Shown one piece after another: positions 23,818-37,600 of a stretch of 64,000 nucleotides of DNA (positions are counted from its first letter, which is position 1; every line of letters begins with the position of its first letter). Position numbers and translations under genes: made by a program. The notes beneath the pieces were generated by a model. That model was given only the letters and a program-made list of their open reading frames with translations. It did no database searches and had not been told where the DNA came from. Location of the stretch: positions 3,839,001 to 3,903,000 of the forward strand of contig SMMW01000534.1 in assembly GCA_004794655.1 (NCBI GenBank), written 5' to 3'. The DNA is from Marisa cornuarietis. Taxonomy: Eukaryota > Mollusca > Gastropoda > Architaenioglossa > Ampullariidae.

Positions 23818-24245
23818 AGACATGGACTCTGCTTACTGATATTGAAAGATGAATTCAAGCATTCGAAATCAGGTGCATAGGAAAATTGTTTCGAATCTTC
23901 TACAAGCAATACAAGATCGACGATTTTGCAGGGAGCGAGGTCGCCACCCTCGCGGGACGCCAGGTAACCCTTCTCGCAACAGTAACGCGGCGTCAGCTGG
24001 TGTGTCGTCATGTCCAGCATGGCACCCTCTTTAAAACCGTCCTCCAGGCCACCGTGCCAGTATGTCGCAGCCGAGGTGGACAGAAAGAACAGGTCGGCGA
24101 ACGTGAAGGTGTGGATGGACTGGTCGCGCAATGCAGGAAATGCTCAACACCACCCCAAGACCGTCCCAAGTTGCCCCCCTTGACAGCTGCTACATCATCA
24201 GGTAACCATGACGGGCCAGTTCAGCGGGCAGGTCAGCTTATCTGG
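23818..24245 (+). mobile_element. Diverged LINE 3' fragment, copy 4
   Basis: The translation across frames resembles the C-terminal LINE block of copies 1-3 but is clearly more distant. Its counterparts are TWTLLTDI, IQAFEIRCIGKLFRI, GSEVATLAGRQVTLLATV and CRHVQHGTLFKTVLQA. The order and spacing match copy 2 at 20,150-20,400. Frameshifts and stops show it is inactive. No tetranucleotide tail or target-site duplication was found. It probably comes from a related but older LINE lineage. Confidence 0.65.
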
Positions 24246-25709
24246 TGATCAATTAGTATTAGTCGAGGGATAGATGATCATCATGATGAATAGGAAGAGA
24301 ATGTAACAAACCTTTCATGCACAAAACAATACAAGTGTTGCGTCCCCTTGCTAGCGCCTCGTTGCCCCCTTCCGACTCCACCCTTTTTCCAAGGCCCCCA
24401 CCCCTAACCCAACTACTTCACTGACCCACAGGTCGCCTCCGCTTCTCTGACGCAACACAGGGAGAAATCATGTGAGGAAGATAACGCATAATAAAAAGCT
24501 TTGCGTGGCGTCTTGGATGCGCAGTGATCACGCTTTCAGATAAGATGATCGCTGCTGCACGACAACGAAAGAAACAGCTGCAGCAGTAGCAATAACATGC
24601 AATGTTAGTACAACTGCAGCATTGGGACCAGCTGCGGAGAAGCACCGTAACAGCTGCTGCAGTGTTTGCAACGACAACTGTAACAGTATGCGCGGCAGCA
24701 GCAACAACAGTAGCAGCAACAGAACTTGTTCTCGATGTTTTGGTTTCATGCGTGGAAAAAAATCTAGCAGAGAGGAGGTGTGTTCTCAGCTTTGTGTTTT
24801 GTTTTGGTTCAGTTTTGCCTCGTGTGTCCATCCTTTAAAAAAATTTTGATAATTTAAAAAAAAAAGAAAAAATGCCTACGGAAAACTTTGCGTGCCCTGT
24901 GCCTGGATTGCTTGAAGTATATACTGCGTTATTAGCTCTACACGCCAAATCCTAGCACCGAGAGAGAGAAAAAAAAACACACACACACACAAACCCCGTA
25001 CAAGGTACAGGGTGATCGACTTACTATGTTCTTGTCAGGTCTCCCAAAACAGACTCTCTTCGTCGTGGTTAAGAGGAGTCTGGAAGGGGGTGTTATCAGC
25101 GGGTAACCCCGAGAGACTTCTGTGATAAATATAGACTTAACACATCGTCACGTGATGTTTTCAATTACTGACATCGCACCACACACTTTTTTTAAGCTGC
25201 ACCTCTCCTCAGCTTCCATTATGTTTAAAATACGCTTTTCATTGTCTATTGTTTTACAACTCACAGCTACTCCCAAGGTAGTCCTTCACCCTTCCCTTCT
25301 CTAGCATGTTCTCTGTATCAGCTTTTATTATTTTTCAAATTCCATTGCGCGTGAAAGCCTGCATGTAATTTTCTGCGTTACTGACTATAAAAATGGAGAC
25401 TTGGCACATGGGAATGCCGTCACACCATGGCGAGTTGAGCAGAGTGGGTGTAAGATGGCGAGCCGTGGGTGGGTTGGTGGAGGGAGTGTTTCATGAGGGC
25501 TATCACTCTCCTTTTCTCTCCCTCGCCAACCGACTTTCGTGAATCTCTCTTCGTCAGCTTCACGGCATAAGCATCGTTTTGCCGCTGGACGCGAGACAAA
25601 CATGGAGGCTGATAACGTTGGCAGTGATGAAGTCTTGTTATTTATTTCCCGTCTTTCTGCCAGCTTTCTAAATGCGCAGTTGTTAGCAAGGTTATAAACA
25701 AAACAGACC

Positions 25710-25980
25710 TTGCGTGTTTGTGTGTGTGTGTGCGCGGGTATGTAAATACATATGTGTGCGTGCACGAGTGTGTGTATACATGTGTGTCACCCGCATGTGT
25801 GTGCGTGTGTGTTTGCACGTGTGTATAAACGTGTTTTTGGTTTATTGTGTTTATGTGTACGCGCGTGTGTGTGCGTGTGTATGAGCGCATGTGTATGTGT
25901 GTGTGCGCGCGCATGCACGTGTGTATGTGTGCGCGCTAGCAAGTAAATGATATGCGCTTAGTATGTTGGATGTGTGTGTT
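25710..25980. repeat. Imperfect alternating purine-pyrimidine (TG/CG/TA) block
   Basis: About 270 bases dominated by TGTG, GCGCG, TACA and GTGC steps in nearly continuous purine-pyrimidine alternation. It is a degenerate TG microsatellite with Z-DNA-forming potential. Confidence 0.8.
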
Positions 25981-27469
25981 TACGTGCGTGCGAACGTGCC
26001 AGTGTGACCCTGATCCTGTATTTCAACTTATGTTTTTCAGATTTTTACCACTGGTGGGGAAGGCCTAGCGAGCATCATCTGTCGACTCGGATTTTCCTCC
26101 GTGCTGGCGACATTTTGTTGCTGGTGACCGGCTCCTGACTCAACTGTGATGGTCAGAAGCACTTCCTCTGCTACGAGCTGCTGTTGAACGTACGTCTCCA
26201 GCAAAAAGTAATCAAAGCAGCCCATCCTCTTCCTTTCTGTTATCCTTCCTCTGTCTATCCATTTCTCCGGTCATCTTCACAACATTCTTAAGCAGACACG
26301 TTGTCGTGTTCTGTGACTCTATTCTATTCTCTCTCGCGCTCTAAAACAAGGAAGTGAATGACATGTGCAAGATTTTCTCATGTGACTCTAATTGCTAGTT
26401 CGGATTGTAGTGCAGCACCCGGAATGTGTCTCGGGCGGGGGGGGGGGAGAGAGTTCGGAAAGCGGGGAAGGAGTCGGTGGCCGCAGGTGCGCGCTCCTTT
26501 ATGGGGATGAGAGGAGAGGAGGGAGGAAAAGAGGGGGGAGGAGGAATTGTTTTTACAGCCAGTGGTGGTGGTGGGTGGGAACGATAAACAAGGGGAACCG
26601 ATGTCTTGGACAGCGTGGCGTGTGACTAGAAACATCCCCACCGTGTTGGACAGAAGCATCCTCAGAAACGTCTTATGGATAGAAACGTTTCTTGTCGTCT
26701 TGGCCTGCGGAAATTTGTGAATAGAAACCTCTTTTGTACCAATTATGTCAGAATAAGATATAGAGGGTCCCATTGCCGTCCGGCCGTGTTGGGAGTGAAC
26801 TGTACTGTAACTGGTTCACCGTGTTAAGGGTACGGCATGTCAGAAGCAGAGCTCTACCCTCTGGCCTGTTTTTCATATCATCATCGTCGTCATGTACCGA
26901 TATGCTCGAGTGGAGTTTTCTAGTTACAGAACCGGGGCAAGAACTGAACCGGCGATGTTTTTCGCAGAAATCGAATGAACTCCATACCGAGATAGGTTGT
27001 CGGCATATAGACTTCACTGCTGCCAGTTCCATCAAGCTCTGTGTGTGTGTCTGTGTGCATGCATACATCGAGTCCCCTGATCACCTACGTACACACCGAC
27101 AAAAATGTTATTTACCAACCCCTGGTGATGCACTTGGCTGCAAATTAATGCGTTTCAGAAGGAGCACTGGAAGAGAGGAGCTGTGTTTACCTTGTTCGCT
27201 ATCTCTCAAGCAGCTTCCCGATATTATTGTCAGGAATTTGCCGCGTGGCGCAAAAGATAATTCTTGGCACATCCCTCGCTCTTTCTCTGCTTCTCCCTCT
27301 CTTTCTCTGTATTTACCTTTTTCTTTCTGTGTTCTGCGTTCTCTTTCTCCCTCTTTCATTTTTTTCCTCTGTCCCCTTCTCTCTTTCGTCCTCCTTATCT
27401 GCCTTTCTCTAGCATCTCTTTCTCGCTCTTTTTCTGTCTCTTTTTCACTCTTCTACTCTGGCCTTTCGA

Positions 27470-27492
27470 TCTCTCTCTCTCTCGCTCGCACG

Positions 27493-27540
<48 letters not shown>
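27470..27540. repeat. (CT)n-(CA)n compound microsatellite
   Basis: CT units pass through CGCACG steps into about 20 CA units. Confidence 0.95.
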
Positions 27541-30170
27541 CGCTCACTGCCTCATCTTTGCTGTATATAACACAAGTGATTGCCTACAGACCTGTAGCAC
27601 GTCTAGGCACATTTCAGCAGAAAAATATGACCAGTCCTGATATATATCAAAAATATTTTGAAAAAAATGAGTGCCTGACAAACATGCAGCAGTCAGCATA
27701 GTAGCAGTTTTCAGCCCTCAGTCATGTTGCATACATCATTTAGCGGAGGCTTCAGCACAGAAAAGAGGAGATGGTCTTTTTGTACATCCCTGAAATGAAG
27801 CCCAAGTCGCTGGAGCGGTCAAGTAAATTTCCGTTTGACTATCTTTCCATCTGCATCTCAGAAAGACATAGCGCATAATTAGGAAAACAGAGAACATCCC
27901 CCTGTGCCAACGAATACCTACGTTACATTCACACATGTTTATTTCGTGCGAACGCGTAGAAATAGAAATAACCTCGTAGAATCATGTATATAGATAAAAC
28001 CTTATAGAAGGATAAATATTATATATATATATATAGAGAGAGAAAAATTAATAGAAACGATATTATAGCAACTGGCCAAACAGGTCTCAAATTAGCGCAG
28101 TTCTAATTCGCTGAGGACCACACTGACCATCGGAAAACAAAGCCCCGCCCTATCGTGGTAGAATTCTAAATATAGCCTCACAAAAACAAAGATATGGCCA
28201 CATTGATACACAGATATGACCGTAGAACGAGATATAACCTAACACAAAGTTAATTACTGATATAATCTGTAGAAACATAGATACATGAATAATCTATGAG
28301 GCCCAGAAACCTAGTTATAGATACAGCCCCATACCATCATTGACATGCCCCAAAGAACAAAACAGTCATATACCCGTAGTAACAAAGAGATTAAGATTAG
28401 ATAGGAACATAGATGCAATCTCAGGGAAACAGTTCTAAAAATAATCCCATTCAAGCAAAAATATTTCTTTACCTCCTCTGTCTTCCTTTCTCTCTTCATC
28501 TCTCCTCTCTAGCTCCCTTTCTCTCTCTCTCTCTCTCAATATCCCCTTCTCTCTCTCTCTCTACATCTCTCCTTCTTTCTCTACCTTCTGTTCTCTCTCA
28601 GGATTTGGCACCTGTTTACAGGGCTGACCACAGGAAGTTTTCTCTGAGTACTCCAGTATACTGTGTGTGTATCTGTGTGTGCGTGCGCGTACTGTGCAAT
28701 GTGAATTCATATGTGTGTGTGTGTGTGTGTGCGTGTTCACAAGGGTGCATTTGATACCTACCCTAGAAAGCTGGGTGCTCGTGCGTCTGTATGCAAAACG
28801 CTGGTGCGGTGTATTAATGTTCTTAAATACAATATATATATATATATGTACAAAACCGGACAGGAACATAGGATTTAGGTATATCACATTAGGAGCATCA
28901 GTGTTAGCGCCGTTCCTTGGAGGCATAGCATGTGTTTGCTGTAGTTTCTGCTGTACCGTGACATCTCCGAGAGTCTCAGCCTTGAGTGCAGCGACCGTTC
29001 GATAGCCCCCCCCCCACCAGCGGCTGTTGAGGCGCCGCCTGGTATTGCCGGCACGTGTTCCGACGTCGTCAATGGAAAATTGATGGCCGGCCGTGCGCCG
29101 ATCATAATGCGTGTCCCCAGCACTCAAGGTGCCTTTCGAGGACGAGCCCCTGAGGTGTGTGTGTGTAGAATGTCCACCTCCCACTCTCCATCCCAACCCC
29201 CGACCACCTCGCCATGAGGAGACCAGAGAGTATCTGCACTTTTCTGTGGAGTCCTCGCAGACAAGGGGTCGCTTGTTGGGCAGCGCCGGAATCCCACCAT
29301 CGCCATGTGGAAGTTTCGCGGACAAGGGGCTAATGGAAAGTGAGGTGGGCAGAGCAACGTACGGCAGTTATCTATACTGTATGTTTGGAAGTTTCTCTCT
29401 CTTTCTCTCCCTGACAGAAATGATGCTGTTTCATATCGAACGACACTTGCAGATGTGACAAGAAGTAGATTGATCGATAGAGATATTGGTATATCACTTC
29501 TTTGTGCTTGAAAAAGAAAAAGAAACAGACACTACTGAAAACTCACTGTACTACTAATTTGTGTTTTACCGAATGCAGCCATCACAATAAATAACCCTAA
29601 CATGACGCAGAAGGATCCAGCGGTGTTGTCATAAAACCTTAGATGACACGCATTGAATGTTTTTGTTTTATTTCAGAGCCTTTTTTTAAAACCAGATGTG
29701 CGCAGCAAAGGAGCTGATGGATTTGCCCTCCTTACTTTTTTTCGTGATTCAATGTTTCTTTAGTCCGATACTATTGTTCTAGATTTGCAGCAAGCACACG
29801 GCGACGAAGATAAATATGTGTTTTCACAAACGGACACTACGGCAAGGTTGTCGTCGTTGCGATGACGCAAAAAGTGAACTAGCGAAATAACGAACAGCTA
29901 ATTGCACACCCACCCTTTCCCAACCTCCATGCTCCCCAATGCAGGGGCCTCAACCACTACCTTCACACCTCTGCAGCCCCACTACAAGGCACTTTCTAGT
30001 ATGTGTATATGTGTTTGCATGCGCGCGCATGTGTGTGTTTATGTGTTCAAGCCTCAGCGCCCATACGTAGCTTTCTGGGTAAGCAAGCATGAAACATACT
30101 TGGCCACCTACAAGTAAACGTTTTGGCTTTATTGTTATATTGCGTCTGTTTTTGTTATGAGAGAGAAAGT

Positions 30171-30173
<3 letters not shown>

Positions 30174-30256
<83 letters not shown>
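30174..30256. repeat. Long (TG)n microsatellite
   Basis: About 41 uninterrupted TG units, the longest pure dinucleotide array in the window. Confidence 0.98.
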
Positions 30257-30258
<2 letters not shown>

Positions 30259-33200
30259 TTCCCCTACCACACTTCTCTCACTAATTCGTTCAAGGACATA
30301 TTTTCAGGTCATCCCGACCTTACTTACAAAGACTACGAGGCATAGAAAAACGAACCCTTTTGATTTTTGTTGGTTTGTTTTTATTATGTGCTTTAGGAAG
30401 CCTGTTTCTCCAGGTACACCAACACGTGGTGTGTATTATTCCGCACGACATGGCTCGGCTTACTGTGCCGCTAGCCGCAGTCCCTGCAAGGCGCCCGTCT
30501 CTGGCGCTTCCGGTCTGCGGCGCATGCGTGCTGTCTGTCCTTCCCTCACCCTCTTCCATCAAATTTCTTCCACCCCTCTTTCTCATTTCTCCCCCCCCCC
30601 TTTAAGTGAGTGTGTGCGTACGTGCGTGCGTACTTGATTTTTCCTGTGTGTATTTACTTTGATGTAAAGATGGAAGAGAGGGTTAATCGATCTCACGTGG
30701 TTCTTCTAAATGCCTGGGGAGCACAGAAAATAATGAAAATAAATAACTTGGGGGAAAACATGTTGTCCGCACAAAAAGTGAAAATAAGGAGACTGTACTC
30801 AAAATGAAGATCAGAAGGTGTAGTTGTACTCAATTAAACTGACGCACCAAACACACGATTTTTCTTAAACATTGTGATTGTTTATTACAATAAGGGAATA
30901 AAATAACAGAACACTTTTTAAGAGACTAAAAAAGTGAGTAAAGTCGTAGAAAAATGGTTTTTAAAGATACTGGACTGCTCATTACAAGAGGGAATAAAGA
31001 AGTACAAGGAAAGATTTAAAAAATATAGAAAACACTCATTAAAGAATGGAAATTAAAGTATGAAATAAGGAGTGTCTGAAAGACACTGGGAGAGCTCAGT
31101 ACAAAAGAAGATAATGGGAGAGCTCAAAAAAGGTGTTGGCAGATAGTGCACCTTCTGGGTACAAAAAAGCAAATAAAGGCAAGTGCCCCATTTCCCACTC
31201 TAGCACCAATCGTAGGAGAGGGTGCAAAACAGCGAGCTGGTAAACTCGACAGAGTAGAGACAAAAAAGTGAAGGTACGGGTGAAAGAAGACAAAGTTGAT
31301 GGCCAGAAGATAAAATCTGCCAACAGGGAGAAAATCTATGGCCCACACGTAAAAACCTCGCTTTAAAAAATAACGATCACTAACTTTCTACTCTTTTCGT
31401 CATGACAGCTTTTCTTATTCTTTCGTATTTTTTAAGCTGGATGATCTTTTCGATAGTGCGCGTTCCTCGTTGGTTGTCCCACCCCTTTATTTATGTTTGT
31501 GAGCGTGTGAGAGAGGAGGCATTTTACTCTTATGACCTACAGCTTGTTTTCGATTAAAAACAAGTAGTCACCAAGGCATCTACTTTGGGAAACTTTCAAA
31601 TTTTTCATGCAGCGTATCACATGGTCGAAGTGGTTTCGGGGCAAATTGATTTTCCTAAAACCATTTCAGTAATGAATGCCTTTCTACGGGGAAAAGTGGG
31701 GTTGAGTAGCTGTTGTCGAGTAGAGAAGGACGGAAGGCTTCCCAAAAGATGGAAAGGTTCTTAGTAGGTCTGATCAGGTTCTCGGTCTTGCCTGCGGTAT
31801 ACATTATCCCATACTTCAGATTACTTTTACAGTCAGGCGTTTCCTACCCAGCATCTCTTTGTCAGCACTAACTAAAGCTGAGTACTCTGCGCGCGCGCAC
31901 GCGTGTGTGTGTGTGTGTGTGCATGGGTGCATGATACCTAACTAGGTCATTCTATTGACCGTTTGGTTGGTCAGACGGCTTTTTTGAATTCTAAGAATTG
32001 CTTGCTTGCTGCTTTCCTCTCTTATACTGAAACAGATTTATATAGTCTTGTTTAGTCAGTGCGCAAAAGGTTGCTAGTCTGAGGCCCACAGTTTTTCGGA
32101 AGAACTGGAGCCTATACAGGCTCGGTGAACCATATTTGTGCCGCTGCAAGTGACTGGGACCTTCACCGTGCATCTTGCTGGCTCCTCTCCAGCGATTATC
32201 CAATCATCGTGTTATTGGTTATTTTGTGGTGCAGAAACAGCAAAACGAAAAGTTTGACAAGCAGCCAGACGGAAATTCAAAAACTGTTAACAGCTTCTAG
32301 CGGACGTAGAATTGAAATGATTAAGTCGTGGGCGGTTTTTTGCAGACACACATCAGCACAGCAAGCGGTGAGCGGTGCGCGACAGGTGGTAGGCACGCGG
32401 CAACCGGCAAGAACAGACATAATTCAGTAGACATGTAATCACGTCTCCTATACACTCCTTACCAAGATCCTCGTATACGAGGAAGTAAGACAAAAGATGA
32501 AGGAACCCAGGGCGTTGTAGCCGTAGCCGTTTCTAGGACGAGGCATGTGGACAGCGACATCGAAACTTCTTCCACCATCTTAACGGTTACAATCTACTGA
32601 GGGTGGGATAGTGAGTTTTTTCCAGGTTACAGACCTGAACGAGTGATTCTTTTCAAACTCTGGTGAACTACCTAACAATAACGAGGCTATGACACCTTCC
32701 CCTGGAAGGAGCAATCACTTAATCTGACCTAAAATAAATTAATAAATAAATATGTCGTTGAGCGCGAAGCATGCGTTGGTTGTTTATATTTACATTTCTA
32801 CTTGCATTCGCTTCTTTTAGTTGACTAAAATAGAGATTGACTGTCGTATAAGCAGCTGAAAACAAAACATGAAGCTGTGATAGATTTAACCCGGTGTAGC
32901 AAATGAAAAAACTTCAGCCTTCACCACCATCCGTTCAAGACTAACATTGGGCGAGATGTGAAAACGGCGACGTATAGAAGGTGTATGGTATACGAGCCAT
33001 AACTGGGTTAACTGGGTTAACTTTAGAAAAAATCCGTGCTGCCAAGTTCTGAGAGAAGCGGGAATTGACGAGACAGCGGGTGGAGAGAAAACGAGTTGAG
33101 ACTGTACTCAGTAGACAGAGGAGCAATGACCAGCAGGCAATGCGCTTACTGCCGCGTTCACCGCCGCGTCGCTTGTATCCAAAACTTTCCGACAAAGATG

Positions 33201-34073
33201 CGATAGAAGCGCGGCAGGCCGAAGCGGTGGGCGGGAGTGGTTGCTTTCCTGTCTTGTACCGAAATAAATTTAAATAGCCTTTTGCTTAGAAACTTAGTAT
33301 TTAAACGATGATGTGTTTGGAAGGAACATAAGCACAAAGGCTCAACCGCGTGCACACACACACTTTCTTTCTCACGTTTTTTCCCTTCCCTCGCATCACC
33401 CCAACTCACGTTGATTTAATTGTTTTTAACGCATCGATACCAACCATTTGTTTTTGGTGTTTGACACGTGTGAGGAATAGAAACCAGTAAAACACTTCTC
33501 TTCCTTTCTTTCTGATCTTGACTCTCAGTCAAAACCTTAATACGTGGAAGATGACACGATCGAGGGGTAGGGGTAGGGCGAATGGTGCTTCACGTACGGC
33601 GCCTAATTTTCTCTCTCCCCTCAATCTCCCCCTCCAAGCGCCACCCACCAATGACGAACAGTGGAGGGTATGAGGAAAACTCCTGCTCCACACTGCATGT
33701 TAGGGACACCGAGAGAGGAAGGGGTGCTCAGCTTGACATGTCGAAATGGTCTTGGCGTCATCAAACCCACTTTTCCTAGTCCAGGTAACCAAATAGTGTG
33801 TGGTGAGCATGGCCATCGAACGTGTTTACGGCTGTTCTTTTAAATAGTCTGAAACTCTTCTGTCTGAGGTCATTAGAAATGAAGGCAAAGAATGTTGGGA
33901 TAGACATCTCGTTATAGAATGGTTAGCTGCTCATCTCCTCAGGAACTATCAAGATGGAGTCCCATGCTGTCTCGGCTACAACATAGTCTGGGTCTCGAGA
34001 AGCAAATGCCATGCGATGAGTGGAGGGGCCATCGTAGGTTTTGGGAGACTTTCCTGGGTTTCATGGTACTCTT

Positions 34074-34104
<31 letters not shown>

Positions 34105-34597
34105 CCGTGTGTGCTGCATGCAAGGAGAAAAAGACATGGAGCATGTGAACGTCTGCCAATAATAAGGCTTGTTTATGGACTACCATCTGCTGTACCTTAC
34201 TTTAAAAATGAATAATACCCGCGCCAGAAGCTTATATAATCTTTGATCGTTTGGTCTGCTCGGAATAAACCAAATCAAAAGATTCTCAACGCACTTTATC
34301 CCACATGACAAACTACGGTTATTTTTGGACTTAGCGTAAAGGGATTTTCTTTTCTTTAATGCATAAAACAACAAGCCAGGGAAACTGCCCGTAGGCATGA
34401 TGGATTTCCGGGAGTTCAATCACGATGGAAAATAAATACGAGCATCAGGTTATACAGAGGCACGTGAGAAGTAATTTGCTGACGCCAGCTTTTTCTTTGT
34501 AAAAAAAATTATTCTGTAATTGCACTGTAAACCATCTGGCACTTGCATTAATTAACAGCTGCATTTGCCTGTTTGTTCGTCCGTTCAGCTCAATCTG

Positions 34598-34649
34598 TCA
34601 CTCACTCACTCACTCACTCACTCACTCACTCACTCACTCACTCACTCAC
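34598..34649. repeat. (TCAC)n tetranucleotide microsatellite
   Basis: Exactly 13 perfect TCAC units. Confidence 0.98.
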
Positions 34650-37600
34650 CGGGATTCATGAACAGAGCACATTGACCCATACACACAAATACAGCGACAA
34701 TAAAACATCTGGCACGCAATTAAGAGATACGTTTCCTGCATTTACATCATCAGATCTCCATCCTAATCATGCGCGCATCTGCACACGTATAAACACGCAC
34801 GTTCATATATTACTGTTATTATTACATGTACAGTATTACTATTATGAAATTACTAGAAATGTGGCGGTCATACGTAATTACTAGATTATTACTGCATGTA
34901 TATGAGATATATATATATATAGAGATATATATATAGTTGTACTTCAATGTTCAAAGTTACATAATGTTCATATGCAGACTGCACTACGACAACCTTATGC
35001 AAGTTGATCCTCTCCTGGTCTTGTGAAACAAGGCATGTCTGTTCAAACAGTTGCTTTTTTAGGGCCGTAGTTGTGGTTCTTTTCGGAGAACTATGCATGC
35101 ACCTGACCTTCACCCCAGTTATGGGTTTACCGGCTACTTTTGACGTCAGCTCATCGCTACCTGCATCTAAACAACACCTGTGCTTTCTAAGAAATAAATT
35201 GTCGTCAAAACATTGGTAGCAAACTGCAGGCTACCTTAGTTTCGAATATCCAACTTTGCTTCTCGTGGATTTTCTAAACAGAGCAAACGAAAATGCTGGG
35301 ACGGATGTGGAAGATGAAATGTGCAGCAAACGATGGGCGCTTCGAGCTTTAGCGAGGCGTGGCGCTTAGATCCTGGACATCGAAATTGCCTTTCGTAGTC
35401 AGAGATCTTTATTCTACAAAATGCCAATGTGTAGATACTTGATCCTTCAGATGACTAAAATTAGTTTAGTTTGTATTTCCAAAGTTCAGCACGACCTTCA
35501 AAGTCTCAGTGATAGCATGCGACTTTGGTACGAATGTATTACTGAGAATAATTGTTTCGTAGGAAGATTGCTACCAAGGATTTCAAATGTCAGTCAAGGT
35601 AGTAATGTTTCATGAGTACACTTTTTCCTGTAATTTTTACAGTTTGAACAGTTATCCCTATTGTTCTACAAATATTCGCTTTAGTGCACATTTGCTGGAG
35701 CCAGATGAAGTTAGGAATTTTATAAAAATATTTGAACTATCTTCGTGCACACTGCACTGTTTTTACCGCTATAGTTGGCAAAAAAATCAAAAGATCTTGA
35801 CAAAAATAAATTCTTTTTAAAAATTGCTTCCCCTTTCTATAACACGATACATGCAAGCTTTATTAGTCAGAACGATGAAAAAGAGATGTTAAAGAGTAAA
35901 GTGAAATATGTTCCATATCAGCACAAAATAATTATGTACATTTGTGTCAGCTGTCAGACTACTGAAATAAAACGATTCGCGAATTTAACCAGTACTATAT
36001 AAAAATCATAAGAAATGGAAAATCAAGCAGAAGTTTCCCTGATCTACTCCCCCTTAACTGCTTGACCCATTTTTAAGCAAATAGATTTCAGTTTGTGACC
36101 TACTTTTATAGAAGTAACCAATTTTCCTGGCAGATTTATTCAAAAACATGTTAAAACTTAAAAAATACTGTCATACCAGTATCTCCATAATGAATACAAT
36201 ATCAACAAGGAAAGTGAACAGCTGTGGCAGACGATGGATATTACTACAAGTTCCTTTGTTACCTGTTCCGTTTGATGTTTTGTGTGCAAGAGCTTAATTT
36301 TATTGCTCTTTGAAGAGCTGTTTAATGTTGTTGTTTTTTTATTTTATGTCTTTAATTGTCAGCTCTACTGTAATTCTTGGGTGGTTCACTCTCGTGTATA
36401 TGTGACGCTATCAAGCTTATATTTTTATTATTAAACACTTGTACTGGGGCTCACATTTGCGCTGGCCTGAGTTTGAACACATGCTGGAAATAGATTGCTC
36501 CTCCTCTGAATGAATGATCCTGGGCAGACTGTAAACTTCATCAGTCTACAGAGGAGATGTGCGGTGTTTGTGCTTCAGCCATGTTGACAAGGACTGTACA
36601 CAAACCGGAAGAGTCTGGCACGATCATTTTCTGCGCATATCTTTTGCGCACCTAATTACGAAAAGGTCCATGAAGTCCAAGTTAGCTGTTGCCCAGGAGC
36701 AGCATGGGAAACTCAAGGGCAAGAGTTTTGTCAATGTAGTTATAAAGCAATCTTCAGACACCGAAGAGGTAGAGTTATAGCCTATAGTAAATGAAGGTCC
36801 GTGATTATAGCTACAAGGCAGTGGCAAAGATGCCCGAGGTGTAAACAACATAGAGAAATGTCTACTGGGTCTACTGGCATCCCGCTTTCCTACTTCAGAG
36901 GCAAGACGCTTGCCCTGGGTTATCTCACTTTGCCCCGGGGCAACGTTTTACCTCGCTTCATAACTACGTACCCAGAAGGTTGCAGCTGTGTTTTTGGAAT
37001 TTACTGAAGTTCTTCTCATCCTCATATTATCTTTCATTAACTTGGCCTCCATGTTCGTGTGAGTTTTGAGCTTTAGAGCGAGGGACTATTTTCAGATCTT
37101 TGCAGTGCAGTGGGAGGAATCCCGTGCAATGTATCCAGTTTCGAGGTTTTCATATCTACCCTGCACACTGAATCAATAACGTTTACATTTCAGGGTCGTG
37201 GGGTTTGTGTTTTTCACGATTTTGCCGTATCTAAGGTTAACGGCAGTCTTAGCTAATCTTTATGTTCTAAATATTTTGTTCATGTCTTCGAGAAGCACGG
37301 GCCAAAACACCGTAAACGTGACAGGGTGACAGCTCCTGCCACTGGAGTCACGAAAATGTACGTGTGATTGTTCCACCCGCTTTACTCTGTTATCGCTTTC
37401 GCCCTTCCTTATCTTTCCTCCTAAAGTTGCTTTCTTTTTTCAGTTTTATGGCTGACGTGAGTAAGCAAAACTTCCGTATCTTTCCTTCTTTTCTTTCATC
37501 TTTTTGCTTGCTTTCTTCTTGAGTCTTTATTTTCTCTTCATTCTTTCCTTCCTTTTTTCTATTTTTTTCAGTCTTTCTTGTTATTTTATTCAGAATGCCA

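Noticed and set aside
26773..27570. 265-codon plus-strand open frame
   Set aside because: Much of its length is Ser/Leu/Phe and His/Thr runs translated from CT and CA repeats, and the rest has no recognisable domain.
28561..29325. 254-codon minus-strand open frame
   Set aside because: Contains HTHTHT runs from a TG array and YIYIYI from a TA run. The frame is broken in character, with no domain and no splice context.
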